A stretch of 64,000 nucleotides of DNA from Paenibacillus turpanensis (lineage in GTDB: Bacteria; Bacillota; Bacilli; Paenibacillales; YIM-B00363): the NCBI RefSeq assembly GCF_011421635.1, contig NZ_WTLI01000010.1, forward strand, positions 1 to 64,000, written 5' to 3'. Within the stretch, counting starts at the first letter, position 1. Each line of letters opens with the position of its first letter. The notes beneath the pieces were generated by a model. That model was given only the letters and a program-made list of their open reading frames with translations. It searched no databases and was not told the origin of the DNA. The position numbers and the translations under genes are program-made. Below are positions 48,191 to 58,235 of this stretch, piece after piece.

Positions 48191-48230
48191 AAAGCCCGGG
48201 CTCCATCGGTATGGGAAGCGTCGGGCTTTG
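48191..48230. terminator. Bidirectional terminator between chrA-like and dinB-like genes
   Basis: AAGCCCG and CGGGCTT form the stem. On the minus strand the stem is followed by TTTTTCTT, so it mainly serves the DinB gene. Confidence 0.75.
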
Positions 48231-48247
48231 CATGATGAAATGAACGG

Positions 48248-48799
48248 TTATAGCGTTTGGCGTTCGCGCAAATAAAGAATATAGTCGGTCGAGGCACCTT
48301 TATGACCCATCTGCCTGAGCATCGCGGTCATGTTGCCCCGGTGATAGGTCCCATGGTTCGCCATATGCTCCACGAGCTCCAGGAGCGTATTCGCAAACTG
48401 CTCTCCCTTGGAGTTTTGATAACGGATCTCCGTATCGGCGGAATTTCGCTGCATATACGTTCCGATCGCCCAATGCAGTCTGGACATCCGGGTTTCCGCA
48501 TCAATCAAGCTGTGGAACATTTCGGGCACGGCCGGCGGCTCCTCCCCTGTCATGCGCTTGAACCAGACCATGTCGACATAATAAAGATGGTGGAGCAAAT
48601 CTCGTATATTCGGAAAAACGCTGGTTACCTCTTGATCGAATACCTCTTTCGGAAGCGTTTGGAGATGAGCAAAATATGCGCGGGTCGCCCATATATGATA
48701 GCGCAGCTTCGATATGGCCGGGTTAGCCGAATCTGCCGCGGTCACTGGATGCTGATCGCCGCCCGGTTGGAACGAATTTGTGGGATTGCTCGGATTCAT
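48248..48799 (-). CDS. DinB/YfiT-like four-helix protein
   Basis: 183 residues. A DinB superfamily domain with metal-binding His residues in LLHHLYYVD and NHGTYHRGNMT. The N-terminal 28 residues are polar and low in structure. These proteins are metal-dependent thiol transferases or of unknown role; no function can be assigned. Confidence 0.85.
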   Translation of the reverse strand: MNPSNPTNSFQPGGDQHPVTAADSANPAISKLRYHIWATRAYFAHLQTLPKEVFDQEVTSVFPNIRDLLHHLYYVDMVWFKRMTGEEPPAVPEMFHSLIDAETRMSRLHWAIGTYMQRNSADTEIRYQNSKGEQFANTLLELVEHMANHGTYHRGNMTAMLRQMGHKGASTDYILYLRERQTL

Positions 48800-48958
48800 T
48801 TAACGGTCCCTCCCTAAAATGCGAGCGGAAGCCGAACCTGCCCCGCCCTGCTTGGTCTCCTGATTTTACCATACTATGCTCGGATTGCCGCTTATTTTCT
48901 GGTCATTATTTTATCATTAATTACTACGGATAGGTTAGCTAGGTTAGGAGGAATCCAG

Positions 48959-50053
48959 ATGGGCTTTTCGAATCGATTCACTGCGATGCTTGGAATCAAA
49001 TACCCGATTGTGCAAGCAGGCATGGCGGGAGGCATTACCTCTCCCGAGTTGGTTGCCGCTGTATCCGAAGAGGGCGGGCTCGGCACCTTAGGCGCCGCTT
49101 ATATGACTCCGGAGGACATGCGGGATGCCATTCAGCACATTAAATGGTTAACCGCCAAGCCGTTTGCGGTGAACGTATTTGCGGTCGAGATGAAGGATGA
49201 TTGGAGCGGTATCGAGGCGGCCAAGTCCGCGCTCTCTCCGATTGCCGAGGAGCTGCAGGTCAAGCTTCCGGAGAGCCTGCGGAGTCCGGATCCGCTTGGG
49301 AAGCAGATCGAAATCCTTCTGGAGGAAAAGGTGCCTATTGTAAGCACCGCCTTTGGTCTTCTCTCTCCACGAGATGCCTCGCAGCTATCGATCAGAGGCG
49401 CTCTTCTGCTAGCCATGGTAACCTCCGTGGAGGAGGCTAAGCTTGCGCAAAACGCCGGTTACGATGCTGTCGTCGCCCAAGGCAGTGACGCGGGGGGACA
49501 TCGGGGCACCTTTGATGTAAAGCGGAACCCGATGGGGATCAACGTCGGTACGTTTTCCCTCATTCCGCAGGTTGTGCAGGAAATTGACCTTCCGGTCATC
49601 GCAGCAGGCGGCATTATGGACGGACGCGGATTAACCGCTGCCATGGCTCTCGGCGCAGAAGGGGTGCAGATGGGAACCCGCTTCTTAGCCTGTCTGGAGT
49701 CGACCGCGCACCCGGAATATAAACGTATGCTGCTGGAGTCCACGGAGCTTAGCACCGGCATTACGAAGGCATTCTCCGGCAGGCCGGCACGTGCGATTCG
49801 CAATTCGTTCGTCGAGCGTGTTGAAGCGGCGGACACCCCGCCTCTGCCGTTCCCGTCGCAAAACACCTTAACCGGCGGGCTCCGTAAAGCAGCTGCGCTG
49901 CAAAACCGCCCGGAGTATATGTCCCTGTGGGCGGGGCAATGCACCCGTTTGCTGCGGGGCGGAGAAAGCGCCGCAGCAATCATCCAAGAGACGATTCGCG
50001 AAGCGGAGCAGGCTGCCCGGCAGCTGGCCCGAATCACTTTTGACGAACCGTAG
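48959..50053 (+). CDS. Nitronate monooxygenase
   Basis: 364 residues. FMN-dependent TIM-barrel enzyme that oxidises nitroalkanes such as propionate-3-nitronate. YPIVQAGMAGGI, QGSDAGGHRG with the catalytic His, and AAGGIMDGRGL are family markers. It starts at ATG 48959 with GGAGG in front. It stands alone with a terminator after it. Confidence 0.92.
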   Translation: MGFSNRFTAMLGIKYPIVQAGMAGGITSPELVAAVSEEGGLGTLGAAYMTPEDMRDAIQHIKWLTAKPFAVNVFAVEMKDDWSGIEAAKSALSPIAEELQVKLPESLRSPDPLGKQIEILLEEKVPIVSTAFGLLSPRDASQLSIRGALLLAMVTSVEEAKLAQNAGYDAVVAQGSDAGGHRGTFDVKRNPMGINVGTFSLIPQVVQEIDLPVIAAGGIMDGRGLTAAMALGAEGVQMGTRFLACLESTAHPEYKRMLLESTELSTGITKAFSGRPARAIRNSFVERVEAADTPPLPFPSQNTLTGGLRKAAALQNRPEYMSLWAGQCTRLLRGGESAAAIIQETIREAEQAARQLARITFDEP

Positions 50054-50060
50054 ACCTAAA

Positions 50061-50102
50061 AACGGCCGGTGGCACTCTAAGCCAACGGCCGTTCGTCTTT
50101 TT
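50061..50102 (+). terminator. Terminator after the nitronate monooxygenase gene
   Basis: AACGGCCG and CGGCCGTT arms with an inner stem GTGGC/GCCAA (partial), then a T-rich tail five bases later. Confidence 0.75.
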
Positions 50103-50134
50103 CGGCAAATCAAAGATAAGTTTTGCTTTACTTT

Positions 50135-50148
50135 GGTAACGCGTTACC
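50135..50148. promoter_or_regulatory. Palindrome upstream of hisC
   Basis: GGTAACGCGTTACC is a perfect 14-bp palindrome 58 bases before the hisC start. Its centre is GC, not the CG centre usual for LacI-type sites. It may be an operator of an unidentified regulator. Confidence 0.5.
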
Positions 50149-50205
50149 GTATTATTTGATTATCGTACTAAATGAATTTTAACTTAGGGTAAAGGAGCCA
50201 AAAAC

Positions 50206-51312
50206 ATGTCTCCCATTCAAGTTTCTGCAAGGACCGTTCTGCAAGCTCTTCAACCTTATTCCCCCGGAAAGCCGATTTGGGAGGTACAGAAGGAGCTTGG
50301 GCTGACGGAAGTGATCAAGCTGGCCTCCAATGAAAACCCGCTGGGTCCATCCCCCAAAGCGCTTGAGGCCATTTCAGCGCTGCTTCCCGCCCTTCATCAA
50401 TACCCGGATGCTCAGAGCTTTGCTGCAAAAGCAGCCATCGCGTCCGAGTTCGGGATCTTGCCGGAGCAAATCATTGTGACGAACGGCGGAGATGAGCTGA
50501 TTACGCTAGTGTCCGAAGCCTTTCTCGATCACGGCGACGAAATTATTGTCCCTTCTCCCACGTTTAGCGAGTACGAATTCGGCGGGCGTCTGATGGGAGC
50601 GAACGTAAAAACAATTCCGCTTGCAGAGGGCTACCGTTACGATCCGGAAGCCATCCTGGCCGCAGTCACAGAGCGGACCAAAATCGTCTATTTATGCTCG
50701 CCGAATAACCCGACCGGCACGATATTGGAGACAGGTCCGCTTAAGAGACTTCTCGATTCGCTGCCGCAGCATGTGCTGGTCATGCTCGACTCGGCCTACA
50801 GTCATTACGTCACCTGCGACGACTATACCGATGGGCTTGAGCTGATTCGCTCCGGTTACCCTCTGCTGATGCTGAAGACGTTCTCCAAGGTATACGGACT
50901 CGCTGGAATTCGCGTCGGCTTCGGCATCGGACCGCAAGAAATCATTCAAAGCATTTTGCAGGTAAAAGAGCCCTTCAATGTGAATGCGTTGGCGCAGGCT
51001 GCGGCTGCGGCGGCAATCCGGGACCGCGAGCATGTGGAGCGCTCCCGCAGCTTGGTTCATGCGGAACGGCTCCGCCTGTACGAGGCCTATCGCAAGCTTG
51101 GACTGGAATATACGGAGAGCATGAGCAACTTCATCCTTGTGAGGCTTGGTCCCGATGCAAAGCAAAGGTATGAGCAGCTGATGCAAAAAGGGGTAATCGT
51201 CCGTTACGGCGGTGCATGGGGATTGTCGGAATGCGTGCGTATTTCGGTGGGGTCGCCGGAGGAGAACGATAAGCTCATCCATGCTCTTGAGGAAGTTGTG
51301 CAGGGAAAGTAA
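50206..51312 (+). CDS. hisC: Histidinol-phosphate aminotransferase
   Basis: 368 residues. Class I/II PLP aminotransferase for histidine synthesis, often also active on Phe and Tyr precursors. It shows LASNENPLGPSPKA, LCSPNNPTGT, the PLP Lys in LKTFSKVYGLAGIRVG and a final FILVRLGPD region. It starts at ATG 50206 with AAAGGAG before it. It is isolated from other his genes. Confidence 0.93.
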   Translation: MSPIQVSARTVLQALQPYSPGKPIWEVQKELGLTEVIKLASNENPLGPSPKALEAISALLPALHQYPDAQSFAAKAAIASEFGILPEQIIVTNGGDELITLVSEAFLDHGDEIIVPSPTFSEYEFGGRLMGANVKTIPLAEGYRYDPEAILAAVTERTKIVYLCSPNNPTGTILETGPLKRLLDSLPQHVLVMLDSAYSHYVTCDDYTDGLELIRSGYPLLMLKTFSKVYGLAGIRVGFGIGPQEIIQSILQVKEPFNVNALAQAAAAAAIRDREHVERSRSLVHAERLRLYEAYRKLGLEYTESMSNFILVRLGPDAKQRYEQLMQKGVIVRYGGAWGLSECVRISVGSPEENDKLIHALEEVVQGK

Positions 51313-51351
51313 CCGCGGGCATGCCGAGTCATGCGGTCATCTAGACAAAAA

Positions 51352-51433
51352 AGCTGCGCGAACACAGGTCCGCCATGCTCCGCATAAGTCGAACTTGCGG
51401 TTCATTTCCAGATCAAGGTTTGTTCGCGCAGCT
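51352..51433 (-). terminator. Long-loop inverted repeat, minus-strand terminator
   Basis: Perfect 13-bp arms AGCTGCGCGAACA and TGTTCGCGCAGCT are separated by 56 bases. On the minus strand the stem is followed by TTTTTT. It ends transcripts of the gene at 51458. The unusually long loop is noted as a finding. Confidence 0.65.
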
Positions 51434-51457
51434 ACAAATTTCGTTACTCTTATACTC

Positions 51458-52177
51458 TCATTGGAGACGCGTAGACACCATCTCGTTTTCCTTATGCTCC
51501 ACCGGTCTCGGCAGCGACAGCCCTTGACTCTCCAGCACAGCCGTAAGCCGCTGCGGGATTTCCCGCTTCAGCTCCTCCCAAGGCACAAACAGCTCCTTCG
51601 GAATTTGGTACTCCATAAACTCCATCGAAGGAACAAATGCAAACCGCTGCATGTACCCCTTGCACCATTCGTGAATTTGCGCATTCGTCGCATACTCGCT
51701 GCGGAACGGATAACCGACGGTCAGTCCATCCTTGCCTGCCTGCTCCTCCGAACAAGCCGCAAACAGGTCGGGAATAACCTCAAACACTTCGAGATACGGT
51801 GAAAAGGCGTGCTTTCCCGGCTGCGAAAATAGCTTTGGATGCGTTCCGTCCGCAATGCTGTTCTCGTCTTTACGCAGCCCTTTCAGATACTTTCCATGAA
51901 AGCTGGCCTCGCAATCCAGCACATCGCCGTCTTGGCCGATATATACCCAAACATGCTCCAGATCGTACAAATGGCCGATATCCCAATCCCAGTAGATCGC
52001 GTACTCCACAATCGCCTGCAGCTCCTCCTGTTCGAACGAAAAGCTGCGGGGAAACGATGGAGACGGACCCGGGGCGGTAAGGACGGACACCCCGACTCTA
52101 GCCGGGAAGAACGGTTCATTTTTATCAAAATAAAGATAAGGTGAATACGCTTGAGCCAGCTGCAGCAAGGTTTTCAC
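51458..52177 (-). CDS. Vps62-related-like protein, function unknown
   Basis: 239 residues. The start YSPYLYFDKNEPFFP and the middle YWDWDIGHLYDLEHVWVYIG resemble the repeat pattern of Vps62/DUF946-type proteins, where acidic and aromatic residues form a compact fold; no catalytic residues are known. No signal peptide. GTG 52177 overlaps the stop of the TIM-barrel gene as GTGA, with GGAGG in front, so the two are translationally coupled. Confidence 0.6.
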   Translation of the reverse strand: MKTLLQLAQAYSPYLYFDKNEPFFPARVGVSVLTAPGPSPSFPRSFSFEQEELQAIVEYAIYWDWDIGHLYDLEHVWVYIGQDGDVLDCEASFHGKYLKGLRKDENSIADGTHPKLFSQPGKHAFSPYLEVFEVIPDLFAACSEEQAGKDGLTVGYPFRSEYATNAQIHEWCKGYMQRFAFVPSMEFMEYQIPKELFVPWEELKREIPQRLTAVLESQGLSLPRPVEHKENEMVSTRLQ

Positions 52178-53136
52178 GCGCTCGTCCTCCCTCCGCTGGC
52201 CAAAGCTGCAAGCTTATCCGTGATGATCTGATGGCTTGCATGAATTTCATTCGGCTGGCAGGCGGCTTTCAGCTCGTACACCTTTACTTCCGCCTTTTCA
52301 ATCGCCTTTAAGAAGCGGTCAAAATCCTGCGCATCCTTGCTGTGAACATAAGGACACCAATGGTCGGACAGCTCGATGGTCTCATGAATATGAACGCCGT
52401 AAATATAAGGCAGCGCCCGTTCCAGCTGCGCGGCGTTATCATGGAGGCCCATCCGCTCCATCATCGTAGCGTGGCCGATGTCATACCAGAGATGGACGCC
52501 GGCCCCCTGCAAATTACCGCATATCGAAACCGCTTCTTCCAAGGAAGGCATCTGATAACAGCGAGAACGCGTTTCAATGCCGACCGCAATGTTCCAGCCG
52601 CGGCGAGCCGCTTGATCGCAGGCTTGATACAAGCTCTCCTCGATCCGTTTTGCATAGATCGGGCTCAGCTGCTCGCGGCGCTCCAGCATTTCCGCCCAAA
52701 GCTTCCGGTAAGCGTCGGAGTCCTTTCCTTCTTCCCGGTACAGCTGCTTCAGCTCGGCATCAATATTGCTCGGAAACGGCACCTCCCCGGGATGAACGAC
52801 AACCGCTTTTGCACCGTAACGGTCCGCATATTCCATCGAACGTACCAGCAGCTCCACCGAACGCTTGCGCTTTTCCAGATCATCAAAGCCCAGCATGACC
52901 GAATCGGTGTCATAATCTTTGTCTGCGATAAAAGGAAACACGTTATGTACGCTGGATACTCCAATCTCCCCAGCTTCAATCATCGGCTCGATCGTTTCCA
53001 GCAGAGAATCCGTTACATTATAATTCAGCTCCACAAAGCGGAAGCCCAGCTCTTTAATTTCCTCCAGCATGTCCCTTCCGTTCGTATGCCTCTTAATATT
53101 CCAGCAGGTCGAAAATGAGTAGTTTCCCTTATCCAT
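52174..53136 (-). CDS. Sugar phosphate isomerase/epimerase (AP endonuclease 2 family TIM barrel)
   Basis: 320 residues. Xylose-isomerase-like TIM barrel with metal-ligand segments VVHPGEVPF, GIETRSR, WYDIGHAT and GVHIHETI. The substrate is unknown. It starts at ATG 53136 and shares an operon with the gene at 51458. Confidence 0.85.
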   Translation of the reverse strand: MDKGNYSFSTCWNIKRHTNGRDMLEEIKELGFRFVELNYNVTDSLLETIEPMIEAGEIGVSSVHNVFPFIADKDYDTDSVMLGFDDLEKRKRSVELLVRSMEYADRYGAKAVVVHPGEVPFPSNIDAELKQLYREEGKDSDAYRKLWAEMLERREQLSPIYAKRIEESLYQACDQAARRGWNIAVGIETRSRCYQMPSLEEAVSICGNLQGAGVHLWYDIGHATMMERMGLHDNAAQLERALPYIYGVHIHETIELSDHWCPYVHSKDAQDFDRFLKAIEKAEVKVYELKAACQPNEIHASHQIITDKLAALASGGRTSA

Positions 53137-53164
53137 GTGATCGCCTCTCCATCCGCTTTTTCGT

Positions 53165-53195
53165 AAAAAAAAGCGCCGTCAATTACGACGGCGCC
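53165..53195 (-). terminator. recQ terminator
   Basis: The minus strand has GCGCCGTC, a 6-nt loop, GACGGCGC and eight T. It lies downstream of recQ and upstream of the isomerase gene. Confidence 0.93.
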
Positions 53196-53300
53196 TTCAT
53201 CTGCTCGGCCAAGTCCGTTCGCGAACTTTGGGATCATTATAGCTTTCCCCTCCCAAGCCCGGCAATGGATTGGCTAAAAATTGATAGCATGTCAAATTTC

Positions 53301-55088
53301 TTATACCTTGCTGCCCTCAAACGTACGAATACATTCCAAAAAGGCATCCCCGTATTTATCGAACTTCGCGCGGCCGACCCCTTTTACCGCCAGCATATCG
53401 GTTCCCGTACGCGGCAGCTGCACACACATTTCACGAAGCGTTGCATCATGAAAGATTGTAAACGGCGGCACCCGCTCCTTATCCGCAAACTGCCTGCGCA
53501 GGGCGCGGAGACGGTCGAAGAGTTCCTCGGACACCGAGGTGGCAGCCGGTGCGCTCTTGACTCCGATCGAACGCTGGAACACTCTCTCGGAGCCCTCGAG
53601 TACGGCTTTCGCCCGCGGGGTTAGCGATACCGTCGGGTACTTCCCGTCAGATAAACGAAGATACCCGTCGGCGGCAAGCACGTTCAGCAGGTTCACAATA
53701 TCCTTTTCTTTAAAATGGCTCATTACTCCATAGGTTGGGAGACGATCAAAGCCGAATTCCTTTACCTTACTGTCACCTGCTCCCCGCAGCACCTTCGCAG
53801 TCAGTGTCATCCCGAACCGCTGCTTCATGCGGACGATACAGGAGAAGGCCTGCTGCGCCTCAACCGTAATATCGGTGACCTCGCGGTCATCCGTACAATT
53901 GGCGCAGCGTCCGCAGGCTTGTCCGTCCTCATCGCCGAAATACCGGACAATATGGCGCTGCAAGCAATCGGTCGTGTGGCAGTAATCCACCATGCTGCGC
54001 AGGTTGGCGTATTCCGATTGCTTCCGCTCCAGCTCGGATTCCGACTGCTCGATCAGAAACTTTTGCATCTGAATATCCTGCGCGGCATATAGCACTATAC
54101 ATTCTCCCGGCTCCCCGTCCCGCCCGGCACGTCCTGCTTCCTGATAATAGGACTCGATATTTTTTGGAAGATTGTAGTGAATGACATACCTTACGTTCGA
54201 TTTGTCGATCCCCATCCCGAAGGCATTCGTCGCGACCATCACCCGAATATCGTCGTATAGAAAACGCTCTTGGCTGTCCGCACGCTCTTCATCGCTAAGC
54301 CCGGCGTGATACCGTCCTGCCGGGATGCCAAGGCGGAGCAAGTATTTGTGGCAGTCCTCGACCTCTTTGCGGGTCGAAGCGTAAATGACGCCGCAGTCCG
54401 TATGGCGCGAACGAACGTAGTCCGCCAAAAACTGCCGCTTATCCACCCCTTTTAGCACGGAAAAGGTGAGATTTTCACGGGCATATCCCGTTGTTACCCG
54501 TAAGGGATTTTCCAGCATGAGCTGCTTCATAATGTCCGTTTTCACCTGATCGGTCGCTGTTGCGGTGAACGCCGCAATGACCGGCCGCGGCTCAATATAA
54601 TCGATCAGCTGCTTAATTTGAAGATAGCTCGGCCGGAAATCATGTCCCCACTGCGAGACACAGTGCGCCTCATCCACAGCGACAATCGGCACACGGATTT
54701 GCTGCAAGAGACGGATAAACCGCTCCGAGTCAATCCGTTCCGGCGCCACATACACAATCTTGTATTTTCCCGCTGCAATATCGCGAAACCGCTGCGACAT
54801 CTCGGCCGCAGACAATGAACTGTTTATGGAAGCGGTCGGAATGCCGATCTGATTAAGGGCATCGACCTGATCCTTCATTAGCGAAATCAGCGGGGAGATG
54901 ACGAGCGATACGCCATCCGACATCGCTGCCGGCAGCTGGTAGCATATCGACTTGCCTGCCCCGGTCGGCATGACGCCAAGCACATCCCGCCCGGATAAAA
55001 TCCCTTTGACGAGCTCATCCTGGCCTTTTTTAAACGAGGTATATCCAAAGTATTGCTTCAAAAATGCTTCTGGGTGCTGCTGTAACAT
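53301..55088 (-). CDS. recQ: ATP-dependent DNA helicase RecQ
   Basis: 595 residues. 3'-5' helicase for recombination and repair. Walker A GAGKS (43-47), DEAH box VDEAHCVSQWGHDFR, motif VI QEAGRAGRDGEPG, zinc cysteines CGRCANC, winged-helix part and a C-terminal HRDC domain (LRALRRQFADKERVPPF, about 525-595). Full length for the family. Confidence 0.97.
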   Translation of the reverse strand: MLQQHPEAFLKQYFGYTSFKKGQDELVKGILSGRDVLGVMPTGAGKSICYQLPAAMSDGVSLVISPLISLMKDQVDALNQIGIPTASINSSLSAAEMSQRFRDIAAGKYKIVYVAPERIDSERFIRLLQQIRVPIVAVDEAHCVSQWGHDFRPSYLQIKQLIDYIEPRPVIAAFTATATDQVKTDIMKQLMLENPLRVTTGYARENLTFSVLKGVDKRQFLADYVRSRHTDCGVIYASTRKEVEDCHKYLLRLGIPAGRYHAGLSDEERADSQERFLYDDIRVMVATNAFGMGIDKSNVRYVIHYNLPKNIESYYQEAGRAGRDGEPGECIVLYAAQDIQMQKFLIEQSESELERKQSEYANLRSMVDYCHTTDCLQRHIVRYFGDEDGQACGRCANCTDDREVTDITVEAQQAFSCIVRMKQRFGMTLTAKVLRGAGDSKVKEFGFDRLPTYGVMSHFKEKDIVNLLNVLAADGYLRLSDGKYPTVSLTPRAKAVLEGSERVFQRSIGVKSAPAATSVSEELFDRLRALRRQFADKERVPPFTIFHDATLREMCVQLPRTGTDMLAVKGVGRAKFDKYGDAFLECIRTFEGSKV

Positions 55089-55355
55089 GGTTCCCTCCCG
55101 CGTATTGCAAAAAAAGCTTTCCTATTATTATAGCGTTCAGTCCCCGAACAAGGAATGGAAATCGTTACGTCCTTGTGAAAAACGTTATTGTAGGGTGTTT
55201 TCGCTTCAAGTCAAGACCTTGTCGTAACAACGAAGTGAAATTTCAAGCGCGTCAAAATGCATTTCTCTATCCTTTTTCATGTCGTATTATAGATTTCTGT
55301 AGATAAATTTGTCGAATTAAGACGAAAACATTCGGAATTGTAAAGGAGAGTCATC

Positions 55356-57392
55356 ATGTCTTTACGCAAAAAACTGCCTTTGCTCATTGTCGCACTTGTC
55401 ACCATTTCCTTACTGCTCACGGGTGTTCTGACGTATTACTCCAGCTCCAGCCTTCTTATTGAAAAGAGTAAGGATGAAATCGACGCTAATGCCATTCGTA
55501 CAGGTGAAGCTATTTACGGGTTGATTAATGGAGAAATCCGCAATTCCTATTTAATTACGGTACATAGCACGATGGAAGAGATCATCAAAAAGAAAGAAAC
55601 CATGACGGACGAGGAATTTTTCTCTCCGAAAAATGAAGACTTAGCGAAAGCTAATGCCATCTTCCGCAAAAGCTTCGAAGGAACTGTGAAGCATGAAAAG
55701 ACGTTTCTTACCGATAAAAATGGCGTCGTTATCGCAAGCAGCGCGGAGAAAGGCGAGAACGGAAGCATCAAAATTCCGGACCGTGCTTACTTTATTGAAG
55801 CAATGAAGGGAAAGACTGCAATCGGAGACACGGTTTTGAACCGTTCAAATAATTTACCGATCGTCGTATTTGCGAATCCTGTCAAGGATTCGGCCGGCAA
55901 TACAATTGGGATTATCGGGAATTCCGTTTATACTTCTTACTTCTCTCAGCATCTGAGCGGAATTAAAGTCAATGATCGCGGCGTTCTCTATATGATGGAC
56001 CGCAACGGTATGATTATTGCCCACTCAGCGGATGAAACTATGGTTAACACCAAGGTAGAAAACCCGGAAATTCTTAAGCTGCTTGAAATCCAAACCGATA
56101 AAGATTTGGTTAACGGACGTATGGAAATTAAGGAAGGGAATACTACGAGCTACCTCAGCTACAGTAAAATTCCGATCTCCAACTGGGTCGTTATCGTTCA
56201 GGATGATATCAAGGATATTCAAAAGCCGCTCACCAGCCTTTCGATTAAATATGCAATGATCTTAGTTCTCGCTATCATCGCCGCATCAATCGTTGGTTAC
56301 TTTATTTCGAAGAGCATCGTTCGTCCTCTTTCCGGCATGACGCAATTGTTCAAACAAATTGCACAGGGCAATCTTCAGGTAGCCGCGACCGGAAAGTATC
56401 AAAGCGAATTTAAGGAAATGGCTGACAACTTTAACCTCATGGCAGCCAAAAATAAAGATCTTATTTCTCACATGCACAAATCACTAGATGTGCTGCAGGA
56501 AAGCACAAGCGAGCTGGATCAATCGTCCAAAGAAACGACAGCATCCATCCAAGAGGCTTCTATTACCACCCAAGAGATCTCTCGGGCCGTTGAATCACAA
56601 GCACGCGACACCGAAATGATCGTAACCCGCTTTACGACCTTAGGGGAAAAGATCGCGGAAAGCAACGCAAAGGCTGGCTTGGTTAAGGCACGTACCGAAG
56701 AAATTATGCACGTCTTCCAGCAAAATCAATCGATTATTCAAGAGCTGATTGCCGTTAAGGTAAAAAACGAAGCCGAGGTAGGTAAAATCCTTGAAATTAC
56801 TCAAGAGCTTGGGGAAAGCTCGAAACAGATCAGCGCTATCACAAACGTCATTGGCGAAATCGCCCGCCAAACCAATTTGCTGGCTCTAAATGCCTCCATC
56901 GAAGCAGCAAGAGCAGGCGAGCACGGCCGCGGCTTCTCCGTCGTCGCTTCGGAAATCCGTACACTTGCCGAGCAGACGGCGAAATCGTCTGAGGAGATCG
57001 GACAGCGGATCAGCACAACGCTTGGTTTTGTAGCACGCAACAATGATACAGTAAAAGAGATTCAAACGATTGCTGCACTGCAGGATAAATATATTGACGA
57101 GACGAAACAATCGTCCGAGCAAATTATGGAATACGTTCAAGAAATTACGGACCAAATTAAAGCGGTAGCCAGTGACCTTACAGTCATGGCACAGGATAAA
57201 GAGGAAGTTCTCGCAGCCGCGGAAAGCATGTCCGCTTCCGGTGAGGAAGTTGCCGCTTCAATCCAGCAGGTGACTGCGACGATTGATGCACAGCATCGCA
57301 TGGTTCAGCATCTAGCGGAGATGATCGAAACGATTGACGGCTTGTCCAAGGAGCTTATGCAATCCGCTTCTCACTTTAAAATCAAATCTTAA
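55356..57392 (+). CDS. Methyl-accepting chemotaxis protein
   Basis: 678 residues. N-terminal membrane segment (about 8-30), periplasmic-side dCache-type sensor (about 40-280), second membrane segment (about 290-315), HAMP, then the signalling domain with the tip [20 protein letters not shown] in part. It should cluster with CheA/CheW at the cell pole. The ligand is not readable; dCache domains bind amino acids or small acids. No C-terminal CheR-binding pentapeptide. ATG 55356 is preceded by AAAGGAG. Confidence 0.95.
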   Translation: MSLRKKLPLLIVALVTISLLLTGVLTYYSSSSLLIEKSKDEIDANAIRTGEAIYGLINGEIRNSYLITVHSTMEEIIKKKETMTDEEFFSPKNEDLAKANAIFRKSFEGTVKHEKTFLTDKNGVVIASSAEKGENGSIKIPDRAYFIEAMKGKTAIGDTVLNRSNNLPIVVFANPVKDSAGNTIGIIGNSVYTSYFSQHLSGIKVNDRGVLYMMDRNGMIIAHSADETMVNTKVENPEILKLLEIQTDKDLVNGRMEIKEGNTTSYLSYSKIPISNWVVIVQDDIKDIQKPLTSLSIKYAMILVLAIIAASIVGYFISKSIVRPLSGMTQLFKQIAQGNLQVAATGKYQSEFKEMADNFNLMAAKNKDLISHMHKSLDVLQESTSELDQSSKETTASIQEASITTQEISRAVESQARDTEMIVTRFTTLGEKIAESNAKAGLVKARTEEIMHVFQQNQSIIQELIAVKVKNEAEVGKILEITQELGESSKQISAITNVIGEIARQTNLLALNASIEAARAGEHGRGFSVVASEIRTLAEQTAKSSEEIGQRISTTLGFVARNNDTVKEIQTIAALQDKYIDETKQSSEQIMEYVQEITDQIKAVASDLTVMAQDKEEVLAAAESMSASGEEVAASIQQVTATIDAQHRMVQHLAEMIETIDGLSKELMQSASHFKIKS

Positions 57393-57422
57393 AATCTACC
57401 AACCCGGTTATTCAAATCTCTT

Positions 57423-57467
57423 CCGCCTGAGCAGCGTACTCACTGTACTCTTCTCAGGCGGATTTTT
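57423..57467 (+). terminator. Chemoreceptor gene terminator
   Basis: CCGCCTGAG and CTCAGGCGG flank a 21-nt loop, followed by ATTTTT. Confidence 0.85.
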
Positions 57468-57483
57468 CTAAAGACCTACACAC

Positions 57484-57538
57484 AAAAAACGTCTGCTCTG
57501 CAGCCGGAATGTCAAAACCGGCATGCATCGCAAACGTT
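57484..57538 (-). terminator. Terminator of the mrp operon
   Basis: On the minus strand, AACGTTTGC and GCAGACGTT form an outer stem around an inner GCCGG/CCGGC stem, and a six-T run follows. Confidence 0.8.
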
Positions 57539-57589
57539 TTATTTTTCCCGCTAGTTCAATACCCTTACCAGTACTGCCATAACCGTAAT

Positions 57590-57967
57590 TTACTCGCGGT
57601 TCTGTTCCGTTCGTACTGGAGTTACCACCTTTTTCAAATCATCCTGCACGCTGCGCTCCCACATGGGCACACCGGTGCGATACGCGGCACGCCCAATGAG
57701 ATGCCCGGCTACGGGCGCTGTGATGAAAACGAACAGGATCCCCAGCAGCAGCCTCACACTCACTTGACCTTCGAACAGCAAGAAGTACAAAAACGCAGCA
57801 AATAAAATACTCAGCACACCCAGTGTCGTACTTTTGGTTGCCGCATGGGAACGCATATAGACGTCGGGCAGCCGGATCAAGCCGAAGGAGCTGATTGCAC
57901 TCAGCAGCGCCCCCAGCAGAACGAGCAAGCCGATAATCAGCTCACCGATGGTTATCATCCCGCTCAT
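57590..57967 (-). CDS. mrpG: Na+/H+ antiporter subunit MrpG
   Basis: 125 residues, three membrane segments. The family start ELIIGLLVLLGALLSAISSFGLIRLPDVYMR, with GLIRLPDVYMRSHAATKSTTLG as its core region, is clear. Last gene of the mrpABCDEFG operon; it overlaps mrpF by 26 bases. Needed for the complete antiporter complex. Confidence 0.96.
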   Translation of the reverse strand: MSGMITIGELIIGLLVLLGALLSAISSFGLIRLPDVYMRSHAATKSTTLGVLSILFAAFLYFLLFEGQVSVRLLLGILFVFITAPVAGHLIGRAAYRTGVPMWERSVQDDLKKVVTPVRTEQNRE

Positions 57968-58235
57968 GCTCGATGACCACCCCTTTCTCCAAATACTTTG
58001 AAAAGGCGACCGTGCCCAAAAACGCGAGGATTCCGATTAACAAAATGATTTCCATATACGCCTGTGAACGAAGTAAGATGGAAAGAATCGCGATAATCCC
58101 GATCAGGTTAATCCCCACCGCGTCCAATGCAATAATTCGATCCGGCATGGAGGGACCGATCAGGATCCGATAAAGGCCGCCTAATATCGATACAGACAAA
58201 ATCACTAGAGCAGCAAGCAGCATACCGGATAGCAT
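57942..58235 (-). CDS. mrpF: Na+/H+ antiporter subunit MrpF
   Basis: 97 residues, three membrane segments. The core is LIGPSMPDRIIALDAVGIN. It starts at ATG 58235, overlapping the mrpE stop by one base (TAATG). Confidence 0.96.
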   Translation of the reverse strand: MLSGMLLAALVILSVSILGGLYRILIGPSMPDRIIALDAVGINLIGIIAILSILLRSQAYMEIILLIGILAFLGTVAFSKYLEKGVVIEHERDDNHR

